Positions 45,070 to 58,245 are shown, numbered from the stretch's first letter. The stretch is DNA of 64,000 bases from Grifola frondosa (GCA_001683735.1 LUGG01000011.1:806001-870000); one strand, 5' to 3'. Made by a program: numbers and translations. The notes: generated by a model not told the origin, from the sequence alone.

Positions 45070-48000
45070 ATGCGGTCCCTTGGAGGTACGTACCCGAAGC
45101 CATGTACAGTACAGCGGGGTGCATCCATCACATTGCAAAGTTGGGGTTCTGGAGGGTGGTCAGTTTGTGATGTGCTGCAGCAGGCGGCATACCTGGAGAA
45201 ACGTGATCTCACATTACATGAGTAAGTAGTGGACATAACAAGTTCACAATAAGTGTGTTGTGCACATTGTCGATGTCCATGATGGCACTGCAGAGTGTGC
45301 ACATTAGGGCTTCGATGTACTAGGAGGAGGATAGATGAACAGATTTGTCAGCATGGGGCACAGAGGACTGGAGGACTGACGGACGCACAATACCGAGTTG
45401 CCTTTGGCAGATAAGGTGCACAACATTGCAATCATGGGCAGACATGCTGGTCACAATGGCAACGACAGTGTTGGAGAAGTCCTCATCGAGCACAGTCCTC
45501 ATGGTCAGTGCAGAAGTAGATGGAAGAGGCACCAGGGAGCAGCACCTGCTCCTAGTCAATCTTCACAGCATCAACATTGGCTGCATTGTGCAGGATGCTG
45601 TGTGCACCCAGGAGGGCACCAGAGATGGAGCAAATTCATTTGTAGGGTTTTGCGGAGAATGGGGAGATGTGCATGCAGGGGACACTGAGGTTGTGCACCC
45701 AGTCGTGTCAGCACTGGCTTGGTCCTTGTCTATGTGTGGGTGTTGAGCAGTGCAGCCAGCCCACAATGAAGCAATATTCAATGGCAAAGCACACATGTCG
45801 CAGATGGGCAGTAGAAGAGGTGCATGTGGGGATGGTGGTGAGCATGTCATGTAGGTGTGTGAAGAGGCTGGTGAACTCATCAATGTGCACAGGGTAGCAT
45901 GTCTGCACCTGCTGCCCCGCTGATCTGCCAATAGGATGGAATGTGTCATCCATGAGTGGGCTGAGTGCAGTGAGCTGGGATTTAGTATACTAGATATTGG
46001 GTAGTGGGATGGCGGAGAGAGACTGAGTGTGAGAAGTGTGAAGTACTTAGAGTTCCAAATGCGGTAGTGATACTCTGTTGCGCATTATTGAAGCCTTTCA
46101 TCACAATGACACTGCCAGCCATATACAACTCGGAACACCCTCCCTCCAATAAACTTAGTGAAAATCTACTCTAGTAGAGACCTCTCAGGGTGAATACACT
46201 ATTATATTGATGTTCACCTCCAGCAAATGATACCCTCGCCCACTGCATGCACTTGCTTTGCATGGCGGAACCATGCCTCGCACATTTTAGTCTATGATGC
46301 TATCATCCATCCTCACAGACTATGGCTACCTCATCAGCCTCATGCACAAGTTTGCAGTGAGGGCTTGTCAGTTCACCATGATGTCACCTGACTTCGTGGA
46401 GGCTTCCACGCCATCTAGTGTGACTGCCCTGATCTCGTAGATAGCAAGCCCTCCACGAACGAGGAGGACACCAAGCATGACCATGCCGAGTCTGCACTCC
46501 ACACCTAGCAACTTTGCAAGTCTGCCTTCGCCTTTGCATCCACCCTTCCATTTGCCTCCCTGTCATCCCATCCACACCCATCTGCACCCAACCCAACCCA
46601 TTCGAGAGCATCCTTCCCATCCCTCCTGCCCACTCTCACTATCCTTCCTTGAGGCCCAGCTCTTTTCTTGAGCGACAGTGTTGAAGCTATGCATGCCTGC
46701 CATAACACCTCATGTGAGGAGTCTGCCCAATGGCATGCTACACAGTTGACGCTCTTATCCCAGTATTCGGATGGCCAGTTGTTACAGCATCCAAAGCATT
46801 ATTTGCTCCCTGGAAATCAGGTTAGCCATCCCTCCTTACAAACATATCTTGTGTTGCGAGATCTGTGAGCATGTTGTGGAATTTTTGGACATGGGTGACA
46901 CATGATTTGGTTGTGGAATTCATCTGGCTTGTCTGGCACCGTAGACATTGCTGCCATGAAGGTGTCAGCAATGTCTTGGTCTGCTCAATCATAAATTTGA
47001 CCTGCTCTCGAGATCTTCTTTGAAGTCTCGATGGTTGGCCGATATCTTTCTGCTGTGCTCATTCCAGTGGATCAGTAGCCTAGTGCGGCAGAGGGTGTCG
47101 CATCTATCACTTTGGGGACTGGTAATTCTTGCAGTATGTCTCAGTGCATCATGCACGTTGCCACGTTTCATGCCTTGTCTGCGATAAATGGACACATAGG
47201 GCTCGGCTACTGATGCATTGGTCACCAGTGTGGTGATATATGCAGGCACAATGCGGTGTGGTCTTACATCCATACGATCGGTGTAGCAGTGGTTGTTTGC
47301 AGATAAGATGCATGATAAATATCTGGGCAGCAGGATAATCTGTGATTAGTTGAGGGGACCCCATCTTCGCCAAGCAGTGTTGATATCTGCTCTGGTGACA
47401 TGCCCTATTTATGCGACCTCATTCTGACCAAGCACTTTCCCCCTCTGCATATCTCGCAATTTCTCGCAGGTCGCATGCAACCCGTTCTTTGATGTGATCC
47501 TCCAGAACCTCGAGCTCACGCACAGCATAGACCCGAGTGAGGGTATCCCTTGAGATTGTCATGTCACATGTGGTAGCAGGTGGGCAAACTGCCGTTAGAG
47601 TGGCTGCAAGAGATTGCACAGTGGAGTGGGTGGGCAAAGGATGTCAAACAGGGCCAGATGGGAGTGGGGAGACAAGCGATGGAGTGCAAGTGATGGAGAA
47701 ACACTGTGATCTACGTAGTGAAGATCAAGGTGCATGCCATGCTCTCAAAGCATGAGAAAATGGTAGAGTTTATGTGCATGCTGCTGATGCTGGGATGCAT
47801 CCCCCGCGGAAGCCATTGTTGATGATTGTGTCACAGTCACACCACTCACAGCCATCCTCACTGCTGTCATTGTCGATGCATCCGATGCTAGTTCCCATTT
47901 TGATACCCGGGCAATGCCGGGAAACTTCTAGCACAAGCACGAGCAGAAGTCCAACGGCATCTTTGCATTCATCACCCGATATGGACAAGCTGACCATGCA

Positions 48001-49785
48001 ATAAGGGCGCAGTGGCCACATGTGATAAATATTGGGTGGAAGGATGGTACAGTCCACTTCTTCTGAGGCTGCTCAAGATGAATGATGTGCCAGAGTGCAA
48101 ACGTGAGTGGCATGAAAGTGAGATGTCCGATGGGTTCTTCAGCCACAATATCCATGTACAAGTCACATCCAAGTTGAACCGGAAGGTGAAGCAGGAGCAC
48201 CTCTCACCTGGGCCAGGTGCACCTTCTGAAGAACACAAAGTCTCATCGAGCAGAGACTCAGAGACGAGCTCGGATTCATACCCAGTGTGCTCATGGTGAG
48301 TGCTGTGGCAGGTTTCTCAGCAAAGTAGAAAAAGCATAAGCAGAGCAATAAGGAGAACAAAGTGACCTTCTCATTGTTTTCCTTTTACTGCCAATTTCCT
48401 GCAAGTTCCTGAATAGTTACTTTATCCTCTTGACTGTTGTGCTGTAGGTGCAGAGAATTTGGATGCAGTGACATGTGGTGTCACAGCTGGCGGAGCCATT
48501 TGTGACATGTGACCACACAAAATCCGGCACGTTGAGGGTCCTTGTAACCTGTGATGTGCTGAGTTGGTCTGTAATGTATAGTACTTGCTTTTGGTTTTCC
48601 TTATGCTAGGAAAATCTTGTAAGTGATGCTAGTTTGAAACATAGACCCTGTACTCATTGTTTACTGCTTCCATAAAGTGAATTATGAGGCTTGCATAGTA
48701 GTTCTCAGTCCGGGCACCTTGGGCAGCAAATTACTAGGTTAGGCAGCAGTGCCTCGGGGACATGGGGACAAACTGAAAAATAGGTAATGCAACAGGCCTT
48801 TCGGGACAGGGGACATTGCCAAGCTACTGGGATGTACAGCACAATGAAAAGACCCTGGGAATTGCAGGCACACTGACAATTGATCCGAGCGATAGAGTGG
48901 AGATGCATCTTTGTTGTCAAAAGTCATTATTAACTGCAGGCAATCCAACACCAGGTTCGCTTCATGAGAAGTTCCCATCAGTTGGGAACACAAGACCAAT
49001 GCAGATCTATACCAACCTGCGGTGATGTGATAGCATAGGTGGGTGACCCCGATTTCTATTTGATGCTAGTTAATGATATCATGTATGAAGTTGAGCTCGG
49101 AGAGGCTTGGAGTATGGAAGTCTGTTTTTATTGATCATCTGCTATGAATTCTTGACGGCATCAGCAAAGATGCAGCGCTGCCAGAAATTCATCGACATAT
49201 GTCGACTGCATAATTCGTTGGTATGTGGCCTATGGTGAGGATTGTATATGGAGGCAGTGCCCGAAACATGGGGACAAACTAAAAAAAAATAAACAGCGCA
49301 ACAGGCCCTCATAGTAATAGCAGTTGGTATTTCTACCACGATCCTGTTCTAATTTCAACCTATGTTCAGTTTCGTGTTTGTTTGTGATATATGCACCTTC
49401 CCATGGCACAACAGGATTCGAAGCATCTCTCTCGCTCCTATACCCTTCCAATTTAGTCCCTAGGGCCCTATGCCTAGTACAGGCTGCAATGATCGACATG
49501 GCCGTGGTGGCGACTGCGGAGGTAGTGCGAGTGAAGTCCTGCTTAATTTTAATTCAGATACTGATGAAAATTACTGTAAGTGCGCATGCTTGCACTGCCT
49601 CATTGTGTTGACCATGTACTCCTACAGTAACCCTGAATCTGAACATTGACCCTGCAACACTGTGCCCATGGTACGATGAGCAACTCCCACTTGTGCCAAC
49701 ACCTATTCTATCTGAATTTATTGCAGCTGCATGATGACACTCTGATCCGGATGATTAGCCCACGAACTCTCTCGGACTGCAAGCC
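45070..49785. other. Decayed, unassigned sequence
   Basis: It has moderate base composition with few CG and many TG/CA dinucleotides, as in old methylated repeats. Open frames occur on both strands (for example 45345-45746 plus and 45563-45949 minus overlap), and no known domain could be read. A piece at 48012-48299 (KREWHESEMSDGFFSHNIHV, SSSRDSETSSDSYPV) looks coding-like. It may be the upstream part of the RTC4-like pseudogene, but this is only positional inference. Confidence 0.35.
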
Positions 49786-50482
49786 GTGCTAGGTGTGTTC
49801 ATTCATGTTTGTCAGCGACACCGGTTGAAGAGCCACCAATTGTCACATGCACAGCTGAGGGGGTGGCCTACTCAGAATAATTGGGAAGACATTGGTGCTC
49901 ATGTGGAGGCTCTTCAAGCTCAACTTGAAGCAATCATTGAGGATGTGGATGAGAGTTTCTTGCCTGGAAAAACTTGGACAGATAAGGACGAGGATGAGGA
50001 TGAGGAAGCTAACTTTGAAGGGCATTCGAGGAAGGGAAGCATCTTTTGGAGAGATGTAACACGAAGCATCAAGAAGAATGGTTTATGGAAGACAACTAGC
50101 ACATTGGGGCAGTTTTCATCCTTTCACAACATCCAACCTGGCTAGCGAGTATCCTCTTTGTCTGCACATTTGAACATATTTCTGACATGTCTTTTGTTTT
50201 AGTTATGGCGAGCTGGGCTTTGCCATAATCCATCAGAAATTTTGCAACCTCTTCCCACCAACCTCCTTCAACCCCGACTCAGTTTTGCCAGTTATGCCAA
50301 TTAATTTCATTCAACTTATCCTCGTGCCCGAGGCTGTGGTATCATTAATCATGGAGGACCTAGCTCTCGATTGTGAGGCCACTATTAGGACTATGTGGGA
50401 CAGTGCAGAGTATGGAGTCACAATGTTCCCAGATGACGGTGCTGATGCGATCAATGCAGGTGAGCAGATTATCATGGCGTGA
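49786..50482 (+). pseudogene. RTC4-like domain protein, probable pseudogene
   Basis: Segment 49786-50145 reads RLKSHQLSHAQLRGWPTQNN, an acidic DKDEDEDEEAN stretch, and FWRDVTRSIKKNGLWKTTS up to NIQPG. After an intron-like gap with a normal acceptor (TTTTAG before 50203), an uninterrupted exon reads YGELGFAIIHQKFCNLFPPT, then NFIQLILVPEAVVSLIMEDL and DSAEYGVTMFPDDGADAIN to TGA 50480-50482. These segments fit the RTC4-like domain that is abundant in agaricomycetes and of unknown molecular role there. The expected donor after CAACCTGG is CT rather than GT, so splicing should fail. A basic coiled-coil-like segment (EKEERIEEKMFEEMEEAVRR, 50500 onward) in another frame may be its former C-terminus. 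Confidence 0.5.
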
Positions 50483-50659
50483 GCATGGGCAAGAAGAGAG
50501 GACTCGAAAAGGAGGAGCGCATAGAGGAAAAGATGTTTGAGGAGATGGAAGAAGCTGTCCGGAGGAAGGCGAAGGCATGTGCAAAGCCAAAGGAAACTAT
50601 AGTTACTGATAGCGAGAGCCCTACGAGTTCATGGCAGTGCAAAGAGCATATGCGCACAA

Positions 50660-51197
50660 TGTTGTCGCATGTGGATGTGGATGTGAGTCAGTCTCATGGC
50701 TCCACAAAGTGCTCTTGTTCACTCCTCACTATGCCAGTCTGACATATGCTCTCATTCGCCCATTATGTCTGCCTTTTTCCCAGAAGCAACGATGGAGATG
50801 ACTTCATATATCGGCCTTCCTCTTGTTTCAGGCAGACCAAAACACCAACCACAGCCATTGTACCTAGTTTCAAATGTACCTCTCTCACCTGTATACAATT
50901 GGCAAACCTATTTCACGATCTTCGTCTTTATCCAGGCTCTTCCGGGGATCAGATGCTATCATTATCACACCTGTGGTGTGCATCCACCGTCTTCTACACA
51001 GAGTCTACCCGATGTACACAATGATGTTGATGCAGCCACTGGGCTCTTGGGAATGAGCAGAAAGGTGTACCCATCAAGTGTGGTCGAGGGCACCCACGGG
51101 GAGCAAAAACAAGTGATGGCAAACTGGACCTTCAACAAAGGGCTATGCTGCAGTAGGCTCACTGACGAGCCCCCAGCATTAGGAAGAAGAAGTCATT
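50660..51197. other. Unassigned sequence
   Basis: It lies between the RTC4-like pseudogene and the second Tc1 copy. Overlapping short frames on plus show no recognised domain. Confidence 0.35.
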
Positions 51198-52437
51198 ATT
51201 GTCTCTCATTCCTTCTGCATCCTCTCTCTTAACTCATTGATTTCTTTACGTGGCTCTTTATACTCTGCCAGTCTTTTTTAAAATGACTTTAGGGATGGTC
51301 TATAAATTTATGGTTTTAAAATCAATTTTTAGCCCTTTTAGTGGTGTGCTTGAGGTTATTGTCTTGTTAACATGCTATATCCTTCATAGTTTTACCTTAA
51401 TACTTCATGCTATTTTGAAGTTTGTTCTGTAAAATGTTGCCTGAAGGTAGGCATCAATCCTCCATCAATATTTCATACAGAACCCAAATTATTGTAGTCC
51501 ATACACCTTCATATTGTCCAAGTTTCCTCCTCCAAACTTAAGAGCACCCTTTACTAATTTGTTACTAAGTGTTTCTCCTGACTTTTTTCACATTCATTTT
51601 CTTTTATCTGACCTTAGACAATTGATTTTGATGTTATCAGACTATAAAGCCCTCTTTCAGTCCTTCAAGGTCCAGTACTAATGGCTAATAGCAAAGTCTA
51701 GTTTCTCTCTCCTATGACATTTGAAGAGAATTAGACATTACACTTCACTATGACCTTTAAACCAGTCTTTCTCAACCCTCTACACATGGTTTTAAAAGTG
51801 ATAGACTCTTTTATGACATCTTAGACTTATTTGGTCACATTCACAGTAGTATTAACCTTTTTAAGGTCAAAAAGGTGAATAGCATAGCATGTTGAATGGT
51901 GACAAGAGTAAGCTTGGTAAAATGACCTCCAAAGACTTTGAAAAGGTCAGGGCACAGTTTAAAACATATTTTGCTCTTTGTAGAGTAGTAAATACTAGCA
52001 GCATGAGAGATTTGCTTCATGAATTGACCCAAATCCAGTAGAAATAGGATGTACTCAGTTCTAGCAGCAAAAAGAGATTTTATGATAATTATAGCTGAGT
52101 TTAACTATATGTTTATATTCATTTAGATTATGAAAAAGCTTAAAAAATATTACATGACTTATTTCTCAGACTACAGCACAAATATCATTCAGCCAAGATG
52201 CTTTTCTGCATTTCAGATTGTCAGCCACAAAACTGTTGACATGAGTTGCCTTCAAAGAATTATTTATATCTCTGTCAATTTTAATCTTATATTATGTAAT
52301 TTTATATGTTTAAAAGCTAGGATGAATATCTTTCTGACAACATAAGATAGATCGATCATGATAGCTTTTGTAGTTCCGAAGATATAAGCAAAAGAATGAA
52401 AGTGTTGCCAACATGTCAACACTTTTGTGGGCTACTG
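51198..52437 (-). mobile_element. Tc1-like element, left-truncated second copy
   Basis: It is essentially identical to 22626-23863. I found one substitution (CATATAG/CATTTAG) and two single-base insertions over ~1.24 kb. It ends exactly at the terminal GGGCTACTG followed by TA (52438-52439) and lacks the ~300 bp at the other end, including one terminal repeat. The transposase region carries the same stops as the first copy. Confidence 0.8.
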
Positions 52438-52930
52438 TATGCATAAATTTTAGCTTGTTTTTGCCCCCATTCACAAGAGTGGCAGAAATAAACACCCGGG
52501 GTAGGTAGGAGGGACAGTGTTGAACTCTTATTTGACTTGTTGATGAGCATAGCCACATTATCACTATAGCCACCAATAACCACTCAAGGTGACTTTAGGA
52601 TGCCTTTGTCATCAAATTTTCCACTGTGCTTTGTCTTATATATATATAGTGGCTCAGAATATACTTTTTATGTTCTCATTGTGTTTTCATCCATCCTTCA
52701 TCATTTCATGCTGAGAAAAAATTTCATTTTACTATGAGTGTGTTAATCTTTAAAAAGCACTAAAGGGAGATTAGGTCTGTGATAATGATTGCTGACAAAA
52801 CAGAGGAGCAAGGATATACAAACCATCTCATAAATGCAAGAAGATATAGTATAGTTCAGTTGTTACTCATTTCTGCACTTATCTTAAATCTAACATATGC
52901 TGACAAATATTATTTAATCAGGTTTAACAG
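52438..52930. other. AT-rich spacer
   Basis: No gene was recognised. It includes a TATATATATA stretch at about 52638-52650. CG dinucleotides are rare. Confidence 0.35.
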
Positions 52931-55632
52931 ACCTGGTTTTACAAGTCTAATCGAGCATCAGTGCCTGCTCACCAGCGCGAATGGTCCAATCTCCCCTGTC
53001 CCTCTAGTGGGGTGACAATGCTCCACGCATTGCCACTCTAATCTATTATGAGTGATGTTGAACACAGTTAAACACAGCCTACTCCAGAGAATGCAGGCAG
53101 TGGACTGAATCCCCTTGTCAGACTTGCTAACATCGATGTGAAGAACTATCCAAATCTTGAACTGTCCATTTGATCTCTGATCTGCTACTCTCGCTTGAAG
53201 ACTTTCTCGGTGTGGCCAATGCAGCACTCAGTACCTACCTTGCAATGCTTGATGAAGCTGAGCAGGATAATGGAGGAGTTGTGAAAAATGTGTCTGGTGA
53301 GAATCTCGAAACAGAGGTTAACATCAGAGCAGCACCACCCACTCCACAAGCGGCTAGGTCTTGATCATCTTTCTCAGAGCAAAGCAAGCATAGAGCAAGC
53401 AAGCTCACACTGACCCATCCAAATTTGCTTGAGCAGCATGAGATATCCTTAACAGAGTGTCAGCATGATCTGAAGTCAAGAAAACCATCCGCCTTTTGTG
53501 CAAATATGTCATGGACCCTAAGCTCACCAAGGCTAACCTGGTCAATTCCTTCAGAGCCCCAAAATTCTCAGATTTAGAGTGGATCAACCTCCTCACAGGC
53601 CACATCATTGACCTAGATGAGAAGCATATTGATAAACTCAGCAAAGTGGAGTTATCATACCATGTCATTGTTCCGTCAAAAAAGGTCACAACCTTCAGTG
53701 ACTGGGTCTTTGCTTGGACCAAAGTTACACCTGCCACTTCCTATGCCTTTCCGCATAGGCACAACAAACTTGTGTGCTATGGAGAATACACCACTAATCT
53801 CTTCGGAGCCCTTGCCACTCCTCTCCATTCATAAATTCTTGATTTCAACCGGGCTGTGCAAAAGCATGTCAGATCGTGGTGTGACTTACTTCTCACAGAT
53901 TTCTTCAAATTTGCCAATCTTGAAATTAATTCTTGGACTCCTTGGGGCAAATGTCTATTAGGAAGCATGAGCAGAAAATGCAATCTTTGGATCTTCTGGA
54001 GCAAGCAGCATCAAGTGCATGAAGGAGACATGTTGATGATGAAACATGGGCAACTGCCCCAATCAAGTCTCTGCTTGCTGATACCTGTGTCCTATGCAAT
54101 GGAGTTGGCCATGTAGCAGGCCAATGTCCTAAGAGCTTGCCCAAGTGAGTTCGTCAATGTCAGTCAGCCTTGCTATTTGTGTGGCCTTATTTGGAGCTCA
54201 GAAAATTAACACTGCACTATTGTGGCCAATACATCTCTCATGCAAGCACTCTTGCCAGATGTTCCTGCTGCTGAGCAAGAAAACCCGGTGTCAACATGAT
54301 GCTAGCATCTCATTTTGATTTATTTGCCATCATCACTCCAATTAATGTTGACCACTTTCAATTTCTCTTCTATAATCACTCTAATCCAGACTTCATCTCC
54401 TCAGTCATCTGCGGGTTGCATAAAGACTTCTGACCTTGGGCAGACACAGCATCTTCTCATTATCTGGACACCTGGGATGAAGATAAACCTCCTCCAGGGG
54501 ATGAAGCTGTGCTACAATTTTTACATGATCAGCATGACAAAAAGATTGCACTCAGCTGCTACTCAGCATTTTTCAGAACCGATCTTCTTCCCAGCATGTT
54601 CACCATGCCCATTCATGCAGTAGTCAAGCCTTGTTCTGAGAAACTGCATCTAGTGAATGACCACAGCATAGCCCTGCACACCTTTCATCAGGAGCATGGC
54701 AATGCTAGATTGATCATCTGGAAATCAGATGTTTTTCAAGCCTATCATCACCTTTCTATATTCCCGTATTGGCAAATCAAGCAGGTAGCAACATTCGACA
54801 GTCTGCAATATGTAGACCATTGCAATGTTTTTGGATCTCGTGCAGGCCAAAGACTATTTGTGGCATTTATGTGCCTCATTGTCTGGATAGCAGCTGTGAA
54901 GCGGGCCATCATGCATTTTAATTATGTGGATATTGACTTTGGATTTGAGCTTGAAGGACAAGTCAAATTCTATGCACCTTACCAGGTGTACCTTTTAGCC
55001 AGGCAAGCCCAGCTGCTGAGGCTTTGAGATGAGATTGGGCTGCCTCACAAGCAGAAAAAGCAAGAGTACATGCTAGTGCTTCTTGTCATTGGTTTTTCAG
55101 TCGATGCCAATGTCATGATGGTCACTATGCCTGAAGACAGCCATCGCAAGCTCCTTAATGTCATTCATTTTTTCTGTGACTCATCAGCACCACATCACTG
55201 ATGCTCTCTCACCAAATTTCAAACCCTTGGCTACGCCAACTGGATGTTCAATGTCTTCCTGCTACTAAAATCAGAACTCTGCAATTTATATGTCAGGATG
55301 GCTGGGAAGTCAAACAAGTAAGCTGGAATTTTCCTCAATGCTGCCATCATACAGAATCTGTCTTGAATGACATCCCACATTGAGAATGCTGACAGTATTT
55401 ACATGCTCAATGCACTCAAGTGGAGATCCTCTGATCTCATGCAAGGCCACCACAGTGATGAGTTTGTCCTAGTGGATGCATTGAGCACAGGCATGGGTTT
55501 GTATTTCCCTTGGCTCAACTTTGAATTTCACTGCACACTTCTGTGCACAGCCCCCACAAACACAATCTTCTTCTTTGAGGCATTCACAATCACAGCAGCT
55601 GTCCAGCGCATCATAGCATGGTACAGCATAGG
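52930..55632 (+). mobile_element. Second Ngaro-like retroelement, 3'-truncated
   Basis: In plus orientation: a possible A-type repeat (about 52930-53100, with CCTGGTTTTACAAGTCTAAT resembling repeat A), gag-like ORF (53170-54330), RT (54370-55110) and RNase H (55250-55640). It breaks off where the ~550-bp repeat begins, so the tyrosine recombinase and B repeats are missing. Protein-level similarity to the 16.7-22.2 kb element is clear, but the two are not nearly identical in DNA, so they are different families or old copies. Confidence 0.65.
53170..54330 (+). pseudogene. Gag-like ORF of the second Ngaro-like element
   Basis: The readable start LLSLEDFLGVANAALSTYLA is followed by an acidic linker. 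Segment 53496-53834 gives FSDLEWINLLTGHIIDLDEK and KVELSYHVIVPSKKVTTFSD. A cysteine/histidine motif CVLCNGVGHVAGQCPK can be read near 54090-54140 and looks like a zinc knuckle. Frame changes occur at about 53830 and 53990. Nucleic-acid binding is inferred from the knuckle. Confidence 0.55.
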
Positions 55633-55640
55633 TTACGATT
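54370..55640 (+). pseudogene. RT and RNase H of the second Ngaro-like element
   Basis: A frame at 54509-55027 encodes FRTDLLPSMFTMPIHAVVKP and KLHLVNDHSIALHTFHQEHG. It continues with WKSDVFQAYHHLSIFPYWQI and NYVDIDFGFELEGQVKFYAP; the catalytic box reads YVDID here. RNase H is seen at 55367-55642 (DEFVLVDALSTGMGLYFPWL, NTIFFFEAFTITAAVQRII). Stops at 55027 and around 55200 interrupt the reading frame. Family: DIRS/Ngaro-type reverse transcriptases. Confidence 0.7.
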
Positions 55641-56190
55641 GATGAGGAACGAATTAATCGTTTCTTATGGGGTGAGCCTCCAGCCAAATTTTGAAACGCA
55701 CTTTTCATTACATTAGTCGTGGGAAAGTTTTTTAAATAGAAAATTTGATATCCGTGGGAACAAAATTTCTAGGTTAGGGTTACAATCCAATACAATCAGG
55801 TAACAACCCTGTTCTTACTCAGTTAAAAATTTTTGTATGTGAGATTGTTACTTTTCTTATCTGGTGGCTGAGAAAAACATATGGAGATAAAATATATGTC
55901 AGATGCACGTGATCTTTGTCATGCCTCTAATCGCAAAACAAATGTTCTGCATGATGAAACATAACATAAAACATATCATCAATGTTTTTGAAAGTCAGTG
56001 CATGACATATGTTGCAAAAGGAAGAATCAAAAGGAGAAAAACATATGTGCTTATAAATCTGACATATCCAAATAAGGCAAAATATTAAGCGTCTATCTAT
56101 GTGAAGTGCTAAAGTCGACGTCTGCACCATTAATTATTAATCCACCCATTATACATTATAAATAAAGTAATTATAAAGTTACATATAGCT
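55634..56190 (+). repeat. ~550-bp non-coding repeat, copy 2
   Basis: Inverted counterpart of 30470-31020. It begins near GTTACGATTGATGAGGAACG at the truncation point of the Ngaro-like element. It shares CAGATGCACGTGATCTTTGT and other blocks exactly. Confidence 0.65.
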
Positions 56191-58245
56191 CATTGACATT
56201 CAAGCATTCTTAAAAGTCACGGGACCACCACAAAGCCGTCTTCACCATTAGTTATGCTCTCATGAGCAGAGTTGTAAGGTTAATAAGTTTTTAATAGTCA
56301 CACAAATAAAAATGTGGTGAAAAATCCTGAATGTTTTTCCTTGTGATCAGGTCATCCAGGAGCCCAAGAAAAAGCCATCTTATTGGCTGAGACTCTTTGA
56401 CTCTCAAGCTCCAAGTTTGTGTTGCGTGCATAAGCTCATTAATCATTAGTCAGTTGGAGTGAGTCTTCTTTCTTGAACACACCAAGCAGAACCAACGGCA
56501 TTGACATGCTATGGGGCACAGAATGATGCACTTATGTGTTGTTCTATCTATCAGAGCCTGTCAAGCTGAGACTTCCAACTTTACAGATGTTTAGTAGGGT
56601 CTGATGCCTTTGACATATGCAGACCAGCTTACAGAATCTGGATATAAAATTACAGTATTGCAGGAATGTCAACATACCAATGATGACACTGTGGAAAATC
56701 TCTTCTGCCTGAGGAAAGAGGCATGAAAAAGAAGTCATATAGGGTGTGTGGGGGGTGGGCATCTTGCTGAGGACGTCATATGTGACCAAGACCTTTTGAA
56801 ATGTGCAGGTGGCTTCAGGATTCCTGGGAAACTTGCTTTGGAGGTCCGTTTTGAACACATCAATGCCCTCAACCTTCAACTCCCCCTCATCCAGCTCCTC
56901 AGGATCCTCAACAATGAGCCAGAGTCAGAGAGGTGCTCATCATTGCCAAGGATGAATACCGTGGCCTCCGACATTGTTGGACAGCAGATTCGAGGGCTTG
57001 GAGGACGTGTGTGTATGCTGTGATGGATGCCACACTGTGGGTTGCTTTGAATCCCCTCGAAACAGCGCAGCCCACCTCACCTGCATGGTTGTTCCACTCA
57101 TGAGTGGGCAGTTCGACATTACATGATGGTGCTGTTTTCTTTTCTAGATTTGGTACAAGGAGGTTGGCGAAGACAAACCCGGGTATAAATGTTGGGACTC
57201 ATGACTCATAGGCTTCTTTCATCTTAGTCCTAATAGCTTTGCTTTTCTCTGCATCTTCTGCTTCTCCGTTAGTCTGCTCAGGCTCCTACACTCCTTCATA
57301 ATCAGTTTTGTCCATGATGCCTTCCCTGATCGCATTGACGTTCCGTTCCCTTGACTCATATTGCTGCATGTATCCAGTTATCTTGTGTGATTATGCCATA
57401 TAAACCAAATGTTCCTTTATATATGAATTTCTTTTTTCTTCTGCTGACGTGTGTGTGATGTGCACGCCGAGGGTCGGCGAATTTCATCCAGCAAACTCAT
57501 CGAACAGAATACAAACAAGACATGCTATTTTCTGTGTATCAAAGCTATAAGTTTGTTACTGCTACACATTAAGGGTATAGATCGGAAGTAATCATCCCTC
57601 GCGCCTCCACCACATGGGAGGCACGGTCAACAGAGAGGCCAATATGTTACGGAAATTTTTCATGAGGAAGCCGAGCAGTCATACTTGATCACACAGCTTT
57701 CGGAGGCAGAGCTGTCTTTAACAGTTGTCCATACCGCCCCATCATCCTAGGACACTGAGCGATTTCTCCGCTGTTCGGGATGCACCATATGCTATTGAAG
57801 TACGTGGAATAATTAAAGTTGTGTATATAATTCCTGATTTTGTGCTTCTGAGGCATTCCATATCTATGGAAACTCCTGCATCAGCCCAAGACATGTGCAA
57901 GTAAGTATCTCGAAACATCGACCAGTCCGTGTTCACATTGTTGCCATCCGAGCAAGCTTGAGGATATGCTGACACTGAAAGATCTGAGTATGGCAACAGA
58001 CATCTGCAGCAGCGCGGTATATGGCTAAGGACGCACGGTCATTCTGCAGTGGCGAGACATATACATCACAATTCGTGTTCAGATTGCACAACTGAAGAGT
58101 CTTGTGTGCAGAGCATGCATTGGCTGCTATTTTCAGCAGAAAGAAGGTTTGTTTTGAAGTTCAATGCAGCAGAGCAGCTAAGTGTTACATTGCAGGGCCA
58201 TCAAACTCAAAAGGGAGTGAAACTAGCGAGACGGCACCACGCCCT
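56191..58245. other. Unassigned sequence
   Basis: Short frames occur on both strands (for example 56748-57023 plus against 56544-56879 minus), none with a domain or convincing splice structure. CG content rises toward the right end. Confidence 0.35.

Noticed and set aside
45345..45949. Overlapping plus (45345-45746) and minus (45563-45949) ORFs
   Set aside because: They occupy the same bases with no domain on either strand, in CG-depleted decayed sequence; neither can be preferred.
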